Part shown: one piece after another, positions 11,862-23,789 of the stretch | How the letters are laid out: every line of letters begins with the position of its first letter | How positions within the stretch are numbered: position 1 is the stretch's first letter | Assembly (NCBI GenBank): GCA_949752795.1 | Contig: OX457057.1 | Coordinates: 157,147,980-157,211,979 of the forward strand | Origin: Hyperoodon ampullatus | Taxonomy: Eukaryota > Chordata > Mammalia > Artiodactyla > Ziphiidae | Direction of reading: 5' to 3' | DNA: 64,000 nucleotides | Program-made: the position numbers and the translations under genes | Notes under the pieces: model-generated | Databases searched by the model: none | What the model saw: only the letters and a program-made list of their open reading frames with translations | Told to the model about the DNA's origin: nothing

Positions 11862-13542
11862 ATACTAAACTTTCTTTGGGTTATTTGTATGTAAATATGT
11901 TAATTTAAATGTTTCAGACATTACATGAAATTTCTAAAAATCTTATATGTTCTGGTATAATGTTATAAGTCATAATTCTAGTTATTACTTTAAAATGTAT
12001 ACCTCAGAAATAACTAAATTTCCTTGTCAATTGCATTATTATGAACTTTCATCAAATCTTTAACCGTGGTCATTTCGAAGTCTTTTGTCATTTACAGACA
12101 GTTCTGGGTGTACTCTGATGCTTTTGCAAAAATGTTCCTATAAAAGGGTTTCATCTTCAAGGAATTCATGGAAAAGACTCTGACAAGTACAGGTTTCTGG
12201 TAACCGACTATACTGCTGAACTGAATAAATAAGCATTTTCAGAACTCTAATGGAAAACTGATGAATTCATCAAAGTGCCAATAAAAGATCAAGATAAAAA
12301 AAATTAATTACATGGGACTGAGTGAACTGATGAGGATGATTATAATTTTTGTGATTTTCTGTTTGAATAAAAAAAAATCCCACAAGGACTCAGAGGCAAA
12401 AAATATACAAATCAATTTTCACTGCAAAGTAAAGGAGCTGTTACAGTGGAGGATTACTGGACTGAATGTCAATATTATGACATAGTATGAGTGTGTTTCG
12501 TGTTTGGTAATTACAATCATTGTTGCTTTTGTTGTGGTCATCCATTTACAATGCTTGGTGACAGTTTATCTCTTGTAAAAATAAAATACAGTGTGTGTGA
12601 GAAAAAAATAAACAACCCCCCCCCCAAAAAAACACAGTGTTTACAGAACAGAGCTCAAGAGATTGGCATGGCATTCAAGGCCCCCACGGTTTAGTTCCTG
12701 CCAAATTCCTTAGCCTCATCTCTCACTCTATGGCTGCCCCAACCCCACCCCATGTCTATGCTGCAGCCATGCACTGGCTGTCATAAATGGGCAGGTGACC
12801 AATGGGCTCATGGCCAAAGCTTGTCCTCACCAGTAGTCCTCAATGTGCCCTGAAGTTTCTGGCCTCCATGTCTTTGCCCAGGCTGTTCCCTCAACCCAGA
12901 AAGCCCTTCCCCATCTCCCACATGAAAATTCTACTCAAGCCTCCAAACATCAACTTAGAGGCCATCATATCCATTGCCAGAGCAGAATCCCTGTTTCTTG
13001 CGGGCACCCCTACAGCACCCGGCCATACTGCTCTCACCACCTCTCACACTCCGCCTCATGTAAAGACATTGATGAGTTATGTGCACCCACCCTTCCCCAG
13101 CTCCCGCTCACATCTGCTCAGGTGTGAGATCCTGAAGGCAGCGACCAACTCTTATTCATCTTTAGATCCCCTCCCAGCACTTGGCAGTGTCTGACACAGA
13201 GACGTGCTCAGTGAATATCTGTATAATCAAATGGATGCACAGATGTGTAACACCTGCCCTTATAGAAGGATTCTGTGATCACTCCAGCCAGGGCCAACAG
13301 AGAGCCTCGTACCTGCTTTGGCTGCTGTCCCATTACCTTGGGCTATAACTATGTATGTGTTGGGTTCCCTACGTCCTACCAACCTACCTCAACTCCTGGC
13401 AAGAGAGTGTGAATTCCGAAGGTAGTGATGATGTCTGATTTATCTTTGTGTGTGCAGCACAGACCCCAGCATGGAAATGATAAATGAATGAAGTCCATTA
13501 ATGATAATAAATTAATCTATGTGGACAACTGTAAGAAAAAAA
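11862..13542 (+). mobile_element. L1-2 3' transduced flank (about 1.7 kb)
   Basis: This is non-L1 sequence lying between the L1-2 3' end and the right copy of the 12-bp TSD (13543-13554). It ends with AATAAA at 13506-13511, a cleavage-like point about 23 nt later and an A run. That is the expected form of a read-through L1 transcript that used a downstream polyadenylation site. The segment itself contains old L2 sequence and unassigned DNA from the source locus. There is no sign of a gene in it; the open frames are short. Confidence 0.82.
12650..13235 (+). repeat. L2-like 3' end (LINE-2 relic) inside the transduced DNA
   Basis: The text follows the L2 3' end: GGCATTCAAGGCCC..., GCTGTTCCCTCAACCCAGAA, CTTATTCATCTTTAGATCCC, then CTCAGTGAATATCTG. 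A second weaker L2-like tail follows at about 13320-13490 (GGTAGTGATGATGTCTG...ATGAATGAAG). Both are old and divergent. Confidence 0.75.
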
Positions 13543-14168
13543 AAGTGCTATATGATCCAGCAATCCCACTCCTGGGCATATATCCAGACAAAACTACAAT
13601 TCAAAAATATACATGCACCTCTATGTTCATAACAGCACTGTTCACAATAGCCAAGACACGGACACAACCTAAATGATATACACACACACAATGGAATACT
13701 ACTCAGCCATAGAAAAGAATGAAATTATGCTATTTGCAAGAACATGGATGGATCTAGAGATTATCATACTAAGTGAAGTAAGTCAGAAAGAGAAAGACAA
13801 ATACAGCAGGATATCACTTGTATGTAGAATCTAAAATACGACACAAATGAACTTATCTTAGAAACAGACTCACAGACATAGAGAACAGACTTGTGGCTGC
13901 CAAGAAAGGGGGGGTTGGGGAAGGGATGGATTGGGAGTTTGGGATTATCAGATGCAAACAATTGATATATAGAATGGATAAACAACAAGGTCCTCCTATT
14001 ATTGTATGTCACAGGGAACTATATTCAGTATCCTGTGATAAACCATAATGGAAAGGAATATGAAAAAGAAAATACATATATCTGTAACTGAATCACCTTG
14101 CTGTACAGCAGAAATTAAGCACAACATTGTAAATCAACTATACTTCAATAAAATAAATTTTTTAAAAA
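13543..14168 (+). mobile_element. Older L1 fragment, right half of the split element
   Basis: It continues the ORF2 C-terminus from the insertion target ([16 protein letters not shown] from 13548), passes EYYSAI-type sequence with a small deletion near 13675, then a 3' UTR ending ACTTCAATAAAATAAATTT near 14160. It joins exactly to 5808 once the 7.7 kb insertion is taken out. Confidence 0.87.
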
Positions 14169-14291
14169 ACAGTCTAGGTCAGTTAAAGGATGAAAGGGAA
14201 AAAGAAAAACATCACACCAGAACCCTCCTATCTTGTGCTTCTGCACAATTCAAGTCCCCTCTGTACCACATGCTACCATGGACATCAGCAG

Positions 14292-14785
14292 TGAAGGGGA
14301 GAATATGCCACCCCATAATATGCTGCTTTGGCATATTGATTATTTTGAATTAAAGTCACTTAAGAAACAGTCAGTGCAAGGACACTCTGACCCTCCTTTG
14401 TCCTCCTGAAGGCGGGAAATAAATCTCCCATGTCAAAGCTACCCTCCATGTCCCAGGAGGGTACAAGACATCCTTATCACCAAAGACAGGCAATTTAGGG
14501 ACAAGAAAGGCAATATAAGCAAACCTTTTATTTCGTCACTAATTTGCTAACTCCAAGCCCAAACCACTTTGTCTTGTCAGTTCTTCGCAAATTTGTTTCC
14601 GTGTCTGAAAGGTATAAAAGCTGCCTACTTTGGTCACTTCTTTGAGTCTCATATTTTTATGAGTTCCTGTACATAGGAATTAAATTTGTTTTCTCTACTG
14701 TTAATCTGTCTTATGTCAATTTAATTATTAGACCAGCCAAAGAACCTAGAAGGGAAGAAGGGAAAGGTTTTCCTTGCCTGTAGCA
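14292..14785 (+). mobile_element. Probable solo LTR, family not assigned
   Basis: The block runs from TGAAGGGGAGAATATGCC to about CTTGCCTGTAGCA. It contains a TATA-like GGTATAAAAGCTGCC (14611-14625) and an ATTAAA-type signal (14679-14686) in the right order for an LTR. The opening AATATGCC/CCCCATAATATG text recalls ERVL-class mammalian LTRs. No partner LTR or internal region is visible. Confidence 0.5.
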
Positions 14786-15751
14786 TCATATAGCTGGGAT
14801 TCAAAATACTGGGAGGAGATGAGGTTTATCAAGAAAAGCATGTGGACTGGGGAAAAGAAACGAGGATCTGAAACAGAGCCCCGAGATTGCCGGCATTTAA
14901 GGATTAGCAGAGGAAGAAGGGCTTGTATGTAACAGAATGGAAACGCAGTTGGAGAGGGCGGAGGAAGATGAGGATAGAGCAGTGTTATAAAAACCACAAG
15001 AAATAATCATTTCAAGGAAGAAGTTGTGAATAACCTGAAACCCCAAAAGAGTTGGTGTCAGTGAACCTTTGGTGTGCCAGAATGTAGGTTCGGTGTGGCT
15101 CCGTCTTCTAACATTTGAGAAAAGCCAGAAATCCCAGTGAAATCTTATTTTAAACACTGTTCAAGTCAAAATAGATGTGACAACAAAAGCCTCCAGTTTG
15201 CAACCTCTGAGCTGGCAGACCCTTACCTCCACCTGTCTAGGTGGAGAGAAGACTTCATTTTCAAGGGACCATTTGCCAATATCCAGTTCTAGATCTATTA
15301 GGGGCACTGAAGGCCTCCTCCAACTGTTGAGATTTTCTGATGGCTTAACGTCTCATATGGTGATTATGTGGCTTTCCAAATACTATAGATGATTGGCTTA
15401 ATCAAGTAAGTCAATGGAAAAAATGTGCCTCATCCATTCACCTTCCTACAGTTCTAATGTCAACCATGGAGGCACCAGTTCAGACCTTGCCTCCATCAAC
15501 TGCTCTGGCCAGAATGCTGACTCAGCTTCACCTCCACTTCTTCCTTCTGTGGTTCCTGGGAGTCCCCCATCTCCAGAAGCCCCATCAGAGTCACATACCC
15601 ACCTAGGATACCTTTATAAGCCTCTGCTCAGCTCAATGGTGATTCCCTCAAGTTCCAGCAACACCAAGAGAACTGATCCAGGTCAGCTTTCCTCTCACAG
15701 GCAGTGTGATGACTAATGCCCTCCTTGCAGACCTGATAATAAAAAGAACCG
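14786..15751. other. Unassigned DNA
   Basis: I see no recognisable gene, RNA or named repeat. Open frames at 15177-15392 and 15414-15716 are short and lack recognisable protein motifs. Confidence 0.5.
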
Positions 15752-15760
15752 CCACTTTTT

Positions 15761-16014
15761 TTTAAAAAAAAAACATCTTTATTGGAGTATAATTGCTTTA
15801 CAATGGTGTGTTAGTTTCTGCTGTATAACAAAGTGAATCAGCTATACATATACATATATCCCCATATCCCCTCCCTCTTGCGTTTCCCTCCCACCCTCCC
15901 TATCCCACCCCTCTAGGTGGTCACAAAGCACCGAGCTGATCTCCCTGTGCTGTGCAGCTGCTTCCCACTAGCTATCTATTTTACGTTTGGTAGTGTATAT
16001 ATGTCCATGCCACC
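15761..16014 (-). mobile_element. L1 3' UTR fragment, antisense
   Basis: This is the reverse complement of the L1-1-type 3' end (CATCTTTATTGGAGTATAAT, then TGTGTTAGTTTCTGC and ACCCCTCTAGGTGGTCAC). It is a 5'-truncated insertion with probable short TSDs CCACTTTTT near 15752 and 16015. Confidence 0.85.
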
Positions 16015-16049
16015 TCCACTTTTTGAACCCTCACTAGGTATTAACATAT

Positions 16050-16240
16050 AGTGGGCACTCAATAGAGGTGATTCCTTATCAATTTGCCAACACTGTGAAA
16101 TGTCTGTAATTTCATTTTATAGATAAGGAAAAATAAAATTCAGCAAAGTTAACTGGTTTGCCCAAAGCCCCAAAGCCAGTTAGATGGATCTGGGACTTGA
16201 GCCTAGATTAATCAGATTTCTATTACACAGGTTGCCTTTC
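16050..16240 (+). repeat. MIR SINE
   Basis: It holds the MIR core: TTTTATAGATAAGGAAA, then AACTGGTTTGCCCAAAGCCC and a TGGGACTTGAGCC tail. It is old and divergent. Confidence 0.75.
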
Positions 16241-16629
16241 CTATCTGTGTACAATGATCCATTTGAACCAAGTGTAATATGGCTGCCAAACGAGGCTGAT
16301 TTAGAGATCCTTGTAAACAATGTTTTACTGCCAACCAGCCAGCCACCAAAAGGATCTGGGAATTGAAGGTATTTTGCACTTACTGAAGCGGTGGTAATAG
16401 AAGAAGGCACTGCTTACAGATTCAGGCGTTATGGTCTCTGAGCTAGAGGATATTTATAAGAAACCCTTCAAAATGGTAGACAGGAGAGATAGTTCTCCCT
16501 CTTTCCAAGGCAACTACTCCTTTCTCTAATCATTGGCTTAAACATTTTGTCTTCTCTAGTCAGAATGGCCAGAACTAGGAGACATCTATAAACCACAAAA
16601 GAAATTAATACAAGTGTGTTTCACCAGCT

Positions 16630-16760
16630 CATCACTGGACTGGGACCCCCTTGAGAAAACAGAAAAGTCTGGCCAATTCACCTGTGTCTCACTTACACCA
16701 GTACCTGGCTCTTGAAAGCTACTCACTAAACACTTGTGGAGAACTAAATGAAATACTTTG
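16630..16760 (+). repeat. L2 3'-end relic
   Basis: GGACTGGGACCCCCTTGAGA, TGTCTCACTTACACCAGTAC and ACACTTGTGGAGAACTAAATG follow the order of the L2 3' end. Confidence 0.6.
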
Positions 16761-16774
16761 TCGATGAAAAAATT

Positions 16775-17300
16775 AATCAGTCAATCTAAGAGAAACAAAT
16801 GTAAAATTTTATTCGAGGCAAATTGAAGATTATAACCCAGGAAGAGCTCAGAAAACTCAGAGAACTGTTCTGCCCATTAGAAGTCAAAACACCATTATAT
16901 AAGTTTTTTGAGACAGAGGGTTATCCATTAAATGGTATATTATTGACAGTTTACACAATCTAGTGGGTAGTGGCTTCTGGGTCATTGTGGCCCCTTACAA
17001 GATTAGAAGGGAACGTTATCTTCTAAGGAGTTGTCTTGTCGATGCTAGGAGAAGGTTGCTCTTTATGGTTGAGCAGATATTTCTGCCAGTGGGGAGGTTT
17101 GGTCAATGCATAATGCAGATACACAATGCACAGTAGAGGGGAAAGAGGAGGCCAAAGGGCAGAGAAATCGTTTTATGTTTAAATTTTTCCTGTCTTGCCA
17201 TAAAATATGAATTTCACAGTCTGGTTCTGAACTAGTGAATATGGGTTTTTTTGGTTTTTGTTTTGGGTTTTTTTGGTTTTGTTTTGTTTTGGTCAGTTCC
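16775..17300 (-). mobile_element. Possible antisense LTR, tentative
   Basis: The text AATCAGTCAATCTAAGAGAA..., with TTTTATTCGAGG (a reverse-strand AATAAA) and TTATATAAG (a reverse-strand TATA-like box), is spaced as in an LTR read on the minus strand. I cannot name the family or fix the far end. A T/G-rich run (17246-17291) closes it. Confidence 0.35.
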
Positions 17301-17439
17301 AAAATTCACATTTATCCTGAAAGAGCTAGGATTTGCAATCACTGAGAAATGTCAAAGAAAGGATGTACCAGCTTTGAAGAGAGTTGTATAAAGGTAATCC
17401 TAAAAATATTTTTTGCTGGAAGTAGATGTTGAAGAGAAC

Positions 17440-17650
17440 AGATAGTGGTCTCAGAGCTTTAGAGCCAAAAAGATCTTTGTGATCATCACATCGCTGATTC
17501 TCCTCCTTGGACAGAAAAGAAACAGAAGCCAGAGGTGGGAAGTGACTTGACCAAGGTCACACATATCTAGGACTGATGTTGCCTTTAGGATGCAGGAAGG
17601 TTCTGGTTCTTCTGTTTCAATGACATTCCACATGCTTTATAGCCTCAGTA
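17440..17650 (+). repeat. MIR-like fragment
   Basis: GGTGGGAAGTGACTTGACCA followed by AGGTCACACATATCTAGG matches the MIR core. The rest is divergent. The surrounding DNA from 17300 to 18240 is otherwise unassigned. Confidence 0.6.
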
Positions 17651-18239
17651 TATTCAATCCTTTGCAAGTTAACATTCAGCCAGTAAGATAATTACTAACT
17701 TCAGCTCTGCCCCTGAGGTGCCTCTGCAAAACTCCAGGGCTCCACTGAACACAGTTTGAAAACTACCAACTTAGATAACTTATCGCTGGTTATTTAAACT
17801 TTTAGCGCATTCAAGCTAAAATGTCTTTTAATTCCCTGAAAACTGGCTATTCTCATTGGCAGCATTTATTCTTCTCTTCCTTTCCTGATGAATAAACCCA
17901 TTAATGAAAGAATGTGCTGTGTACTTTCTTTTGTGCTGTTATCCATCTGAATTAACGTGTGTGGGCAGAGCTCAAGTGGTGAGACCAAGATCCTCTGCTG
18001 GGAGGACCCTCTTGTGGGTCTCAAACCCAAGGGTGCCCAAGCTTGCTTTGCAGTGATGGCAGAGACGGTGCTCTTTAGACCTGAATCACTGAGTCTGAAA
18101 TTTCTAAGTCTGAAATTCTGAGTAAGACAGAGAGCTGCAGGAAAGAATGATAAACAACCTGATTATCTCTATATTGGTAAAGCAGTGATGGAGAATTCTA
18201 GACTAATGAAGCCAGAGACATCTCATTTTAAGCCAGTAT

Positions 18240-18400
18240 TTTCTGTAAAACTTCCTAATAGCTTGTAATAACAAGGATCATTTATTGGATGTCCCATGCT
18301 TAGAATTTACACAACCATATGAGACAAGTACCATTATAATTCTCATTTTGCCAATGAGAAAACTGAGGCTTAGCAGTTGGAGTTCTTAACTCAAAGAAAC
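18240..18400 (+). repeat. MIR-like fragment
   Basis: GTACCATTATAATTCTCATT followed by TTGCCAATGAGAAAACTGAG is MIR core sequence. Confidence 0.7.
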
Positions 18401-18534
18401 ACACTCTGGCTAAATAAAGCAGAGTTGGGGTGGAGAGATACTGGGGAAGAGAGATATCTTGAAGGGTTTTAGTGGTGACACCAAGGGGAGCTGGGGGAGG
18501 GAAGATTTTCTCAATCTTTATTATGTAGGATGTG

Positions 18535-18755
18535 GAAGTTGAGTATAGACTCTGGAGCCAGACTGCTGAGATTAGAATCCTGGCTCCACCCCTTACTCTA
18601 TGTGACCTTGAACTGGGTCTCTCAGTTTCCCCATCTGTAAAGTGAGTATAATAATAGAACCTATCTCAAAGAACAGCTATGTTTAAAAGCAGTTAGCTCA
18701 GTGCCATACTCACTGTGGGATCTCAGCATGATAGTTATCATCAGCTAATGTATAA
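18535..18755 (+). repeat. MIR SINE
   Basis: GACTCTGGAGCCAGACTGCT, TAGAATCCTGGCTCCACCCC and CTCAGTTTCCCCATCTGTAA give the full MIR order. Confidence 0.85.
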
Positions 18756-18766
18756 AGTGCTATGTA

Positions 18767-18845
18767 CTGGGTTGGCCAAAAAGTTTGTTTGGGTTTTTCA
18801 TAACATCTTACAGAAAAACCTTAACAAAGTTTTTGGCCACCCCAA
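18767..18845. mobile_element. MADE1-like mariner MITE
   Basis: This is a 79-bp near-palindrome. The left end CTGGGTTGGCCAAAAAGTTT mirrors the right end AAAGTTTTTGGCCACCCCAA, and a TA dinucleotide lies on both sides (18765-18766 and 18846-18847). Size, terminal repeat and TA target fit the internally deleted mariner elements (MADE1 class) seen in mammals. It encodes nothing. Confidence 0.88.
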
Positions 18846-18847
18846 TA

Positions 18848-19645
18848 AATGTGCTTTCAAGTCCCCTCCTTGTGTCAGCCTCTCTCCCAGCAGATTGCTG
18901 CCCTTGAATTCCACCTATAAACTCTAACTGTATTAATCAGTTCTGGTCATCACTAGTGGCAGCTGTGGCCCAGTGATATGTCCTTCAACCTCTGATTGGT
19001 CCAGGCCGAGATGTAGGGAAAACATCCCACCAATGGAAACAGACCTAATCATCTTAATCTCTCAAAAAACAGCAGAAAATATTCCTTGAAATCATAAGGA
19101 TCTTTCAAAAGCCAAGTTTGGAGGATAAACAATAAGGAATGGCCTGGATTGTTTATACAGATCTCCTGTGACTGGAGACTGGAGTCATAAATTGAATCCT
19201 GGCATGAAACAAAGTACACACAAGGGAAGGCTTGAACTGGGGACACCAGCTTTTGTTCCCCAGTGTAGTTGCTACACCACGAATCCCCAGGAGCAGGCCT
19301 ACCAAGCAGGGACACTCACTAGCTCTCCAATGCAGTCCCTAAGGCTGCCTCCTAATAAGTCTGGCAGAGATAAACAGGGTGACCACCCAGGCAACTGCAT
19401 TATAGGGGAGAACCTCCACCATGTAGAGAGGGCAGTATGACCACTGCCAGAGTGTCTGAGCTGCAGAGTGCTGGCCTCTTTGCACAAGCTCTAAAGCCAG
19501 AGAAAGAGCCCAAATTTGCCAAAGAGCTATATGGGAACAGAGGAAGAAGAGACTTTAAAAAAAAGATAATTATTCTAATAAAACACTAAATTTACAAGGA
19601 AAAAAAAAACAAAGGTACTTTCCTAGGAATTCTAATCTCACCATC
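18848..19645. other. Unassigned DNA
   Basis: No gene or named repeat is recognised in this stretch. Short open frames on both strands lack motifs. Confidence 0.45.
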
Positions 19646-19661
19646 AAAAAAGGATTTTGCA

Positions 19662-19876
19662 GGGGGTTTCCCTGGTGGCGCAGTGGTTGAGAGTCTGCCT
19701 GCCGATGCAGGAGACGCGGGTTCGTGCCCCGGTCCGGGAAGATCCCACATGCTGCGGAGCGGCTGGGCCTGTGAGCCATGGCCGCTGAGCCTGCACGTCC
19801 GGAGCCTGTGCTCCGCAACTGGAGAGGCCACAACAGTGAGAGGCCCACGTACCGCAAAAAAAAAAAAAAAAAAAAA
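19662..19876 (+). mobile_element. CHR-type SINE
   Basis: GTTTCCCTGGTGGCGCAGTG to GTACCGC plus poly(A). The 16-bp TSD AAAAAAGGATTTTGCA (19646-19661) and its copy at 19877-19892 differ by one base. Confidence 0.95.
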
Positions 19877-19892
19877 AAAAAAGGACTTTGCA

Positions 19893-21110
19893 CAACTCAT
19901 CTCCCCGGAAAAGGTAGGGGAAAGCATCTCCCTGGCATAGCCTTGGGCTTTATAGATTCAGATTGGGACATCATTTTCCCTTGGTTCATGAGAGCTGCAC
20001 CTTTTTTGTTTTTGTTCCTAAATTTCCTCTTACATAAAAGAACCAAAATTCCTTCCTGAAGCCTCTGGTTCCCAGAACTTGCTTAGGAAGAATTTGATGT
20101 TATAAATGCAGAACGACTTGCTTGCTTCATGACCTTGGCAAGTCACCGAACTTTGCTGAGACTTGGCTTGTCCTCTACAGAGTCCTGGCTTTGTCTGCCC
20201 AACATGCCTTCCTCCACTTTCTCTGTTAGGTGGGCTCCATCTCACAAACCATGGCGTTGCCTCTGTAGAAATAAAAGCTCTCTGATACAGTCTTGCTTCT
20301 GCAGCCTCTCTTGCAGCCAAGGGTGAACTTATAGTTTAAATTCTGTGAGTTGGAGCTTTGAATTCAAGGCAGGATCTACCTGGAATCTGTTCACATGAGA
20401 GTGGTGTCAGCCATTAAATTCAGTCTCTGGAGACACAGTGACAACAACTGGGCCCAGGGATGCTGGGGAAAGTGGTGATGCTGGGAGGTCTATGCCCAGT
20501 ATGTGTGTGTGGTGGTGGTGGGGGGAACACACATTTTCTACTCCATGTGTTTCCATGGGGAGGAGCCTCCCTAAGGTATCACCGGTCTTGCCTCTCCATC
20601 TGTCAACAGATCACTGAATTGCAAGCCAACTTATCTACGGAAAACACGATTCCCAGTCTACTTTCTACTATGTAGTAAAAGGAGTCTAAACCTATGAGGG
20701 GAGAGGTGTGTGGATGGAGGGAAGTCTGGGTTTTCCTGCTGTGCCAGTCCTGGGGCAGGTAATTCTGCCTAATTCTGAAATGAGGTGTTAGCATTCCCGT
20801 ATTAGTCCTAAAACCCATCTGCTTTTTTTAAAAACTTCAATTTATTTCAGAAGGAAACTTTATATGATCACTAATGGAAAAAGATTCTTCTTAACATTAA
20901 GCATGCATAAACTTTAAATACATGACTGTTAAAAATAAATATATTTGTCTACCACTTAAAATCATCTTCAGATCAGTGGTATGTGAGTTTTATTTTGGAA
21001 AACACTCCATTATGCTATACTGCCTCTTTTTTTTAATTTTGTTTTTTAAATAGAGATAGGCCATTTTTGTCCTGAGGTAAGAAATGATAGACTGCACAGA
21101 AATGAGCCTT
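19893..21110. other. Unassigned DNA
   Basis: No gene is recognised. There is a G/T-rich run TGTGTGTGGTGGTGGTGGGG near 20501-20523. A faint MIR-like text is possible near 20100-20200. Confidence 0.4.
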
Positions 21111-21119
21111 AAAACAATA

Positions 21120-22930
21120 CTTATACAGTCACACCAAATTAATAGGTTCTCATGGCAATTATGCAAATTTCACTTTCTCTTTAATAACGAAGCTTTCTGG
21201 TTAGTGTTGGAATTAGGTAGTGTGAGTCCTCCAGCTTATTTTCAAGATTGTTTTGGTTATACTAGGTCCTTTGCATTTCCACATAAGTTTTCAAATAACT
21301 TGTCACTTCAAAAAACAAGTCTGATGAGGTTTTGATTGGGATTGTACTGAATTTAGAGATGAAACTTTGGGAAAATGGACATTTTTAATAACATTGGGTC
21401 ATCTTTTCCATGAACATGGCATATCTGCCCATTTAATTACGTCTTTAATTTCTCTCAGCAATATTTTGTAGTTTTTAGTGTAAAGTTTTTGCATTTCTTT
21501 GATTAAATTTATTCCTATTGTGTGTTTATGATATAAAATTGTCTTAAAGTTTTATTTACACTTTAAAAATTAATGTTATATATTGGTGCTAATATGTAGA
21601 CATATGATTGATTTTTGTATATTGTTCTTATATCCTAGAGCCTTGTTAGATTCACCTATTAGTTCTAGTAACTTTTTGTACATTCCATAGGATTTTTTAT
21701 GTAAACATTCATGCTATCTGTGAAAAAATGACAACTTTTCCCTTTTCAGTCTTGATGACTGTATTTCACTGTTTGGCCATATAAAACTGGCTAGTATCTC
21801 CAGTACAATGTTGAATAGAGGCTGTGAGAGTTGACATTATTGCCTTGTTCATGAAATTAGGGAGAAAGTACTCAATATTTCATTATTATATGTGATGTTA
21901 GTTTTTTTTTAAGAGAGGCCCTTTTTCAGGTTGAGTAACTTCTATTTCTAATTTGCTGAGAATTGTATTGTGAATAGCTGCTGAATTTTGTCAAATGCTT
22001 TTAATGCTATTTAAATGATCATGTGGTTTTTCTCTTATATTATTAGTGGTGAATTACATTGATTGATTTTTGAATATTAAACCAACCTTATATTCCAGGG
22101 ATAAACCTCATACAATAATGATGTATTTTTCTTTTTGAATTTGACTTATTAATATTCTGGTAAGACTTTTTGTGTCACTATTCATGAGAGATATGCTTTA
22201 TTCTCTTTTCTTGTATCGTCTTTAACAAGCTTTTGTGTTGGGATTATTTTGGCCTCAAAACAAGTTAGGAATATTCCCTCTTCTAATTTTGGAAAGAATT
22301 TAAGATTGGTGTTATGTCTTCCTTAACTGTTTGATAGAATTTACTAGTGAAACCGTTTGGATCTGGAATCCTTTTTCTGGAAAGGTTTTAATAACAAATT
22401 CAATTAAAATAACAGATATATGGATATTCAGAGTTTCCATTTCTTCTTGTCAGTTTAGGTGAGCTGTTTTTCAAGGAATTTGTGCATTTTATTTAAGTTG
22501 TCGAGTTTATTGACAGTTGTGCACCATAATCCCTTATTATTCTATTATTGTCTGTAAAACCTGTAATGATACTCCCTCTTTCATTTTCAGTATTGATAAA
22601 TTGTTTCATTATTTTTTTTGTATCAGTCTAGCTAGGGGCTTAGCAATTTTATTAATTTTTTCAATAAACAAATTTTGGGTTTTGTTAAGTTTTCACAGCT
22701 TTTTTTCTGTTTGATTTCTGTTCTTATCTTGGTCTCATCTCTTCCACATCTTTTGAGTTTAGTTTAGTTATTTTTTTAGTGTCTTAAGGTGGAAACTTAG
22801 GTTATTGGTTTTAAACATTTCCCTTTCAGTTTCTGCCTGCTTTTGGTTTTTCTCTGGTGCCTTTAAAACAACTAGGTAAAATATTTTGTCCATAGTGTAT
22901 AAGTGTTATCTGCAGAACAGTCATTCAGTA
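21120..22930 (-). mobile_element. Old L1 (L1M-type) ORF2 fragment, antisense
   Basis: Read on the minus strand it is decayed L1 ORF2, covering the RT and upstream part. Diagnostic + strand texts are CTTTGCATTTCCACATAAGT, TTTTGATTGGGATTGTACTG, TTTGTAGTTTTTAGTG and CCAGGGATAAACCTCATAC. All frames are full of stops. It is much older than L1-1, L1-2 and L1-3. Confidence 0.8.
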
Positions 22931-22964
22931 TAAGCCCCTCTGCCATTGCTGAAACTGGAACTCA

Positions 22965-23268
22965 TTTTTGTTTTGTTTTTTAATTTTTGGCTGCATGTGG
23001 GCTTCTTCTAGTTGCAGCGAGCGGGGGCTACTCTTCATTGCACTGCATGGGCTTCCCATTGCGGTGGCATCTCTTGTTGCAGAGCATGGGCTCTAGGTGC
23101 GTGGGCTTCAGTAGTTGTGGCTCGCAGGTTCTAGAGGGCAGGCTCAGTAGTTGTGGTGCATGGGCTTAGTTGCTCTGTGGCATGTGGGGTCTTTCCAGAC
23201 CAGGGATTGAACCTGTGTCCCCTGCATTGGCAGGCAGATTCTTAACCACTGTGCCACCAGGGAAGTCC
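22965..23268 (-). mobile_element. CHR-2-type long tRNA-derived SINE, antisense
   Basis: TTTTTGGCTGCATGTGGG opens the antisense copy, and it ends GTGCCACCAGGGAAGTCC. The 10-bp TSD CTGGAACTCA lies at 22955-22964 and 23269-23278. The longer body (repeated TAGTTGTGG units) separates it from the young 210-bp CHR copies. Confidence 0.9.
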
Positions 23269-23789
23269 CTGGAACTCAGTTTTAAGCTTCAAAACCTTGG
23301 GTAAGTATTCTAACCTATGTGTCAACCTCCTCATCTGTAAAGTGGGGGTGATTTAACATACCTTAGAAGATTGTTATGGAAAGCAAATGAGATGATGCAT
23401 ATGAAAACATTTTTGAAAGAATAAACATGATATATAAATTATATTATCATTAATGCAACATAAAGTTAATAAAAATAAACTCCCATGGCATGCACTTGTA
23501 TTTCCACTAAAAGTTAAGACACAATATTAAGTCTTCTAATTTTCATAGCCTGGTAGATGAGGAAGATAGTCCTTTATCCTTTTCCAATATATTCTAACTA
23601 ACCTTGTAATTATATGCAGCTTCACATCCAACGGATATTGAAGGTCTATCATGTATATATTAGGCACGTTTATGTGCACTATCATATTCAATTTCTCACA
23701 GAAATAGTGCCCTCCACTTTATCAACATGTGACAATAACTAAAAAATTTTCACACCTTGATTCTCCTCTTAAGAATCTTAATGAAATCA

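Noticed and set aside
12060..12480. Coding-like text in the transduced flank (DSDKYRFLVTDYTAELNK) as a processed gene
   Set aside because: Frequent stops and no gene I can name with confidence. It is kept as part of the 3' transduction.
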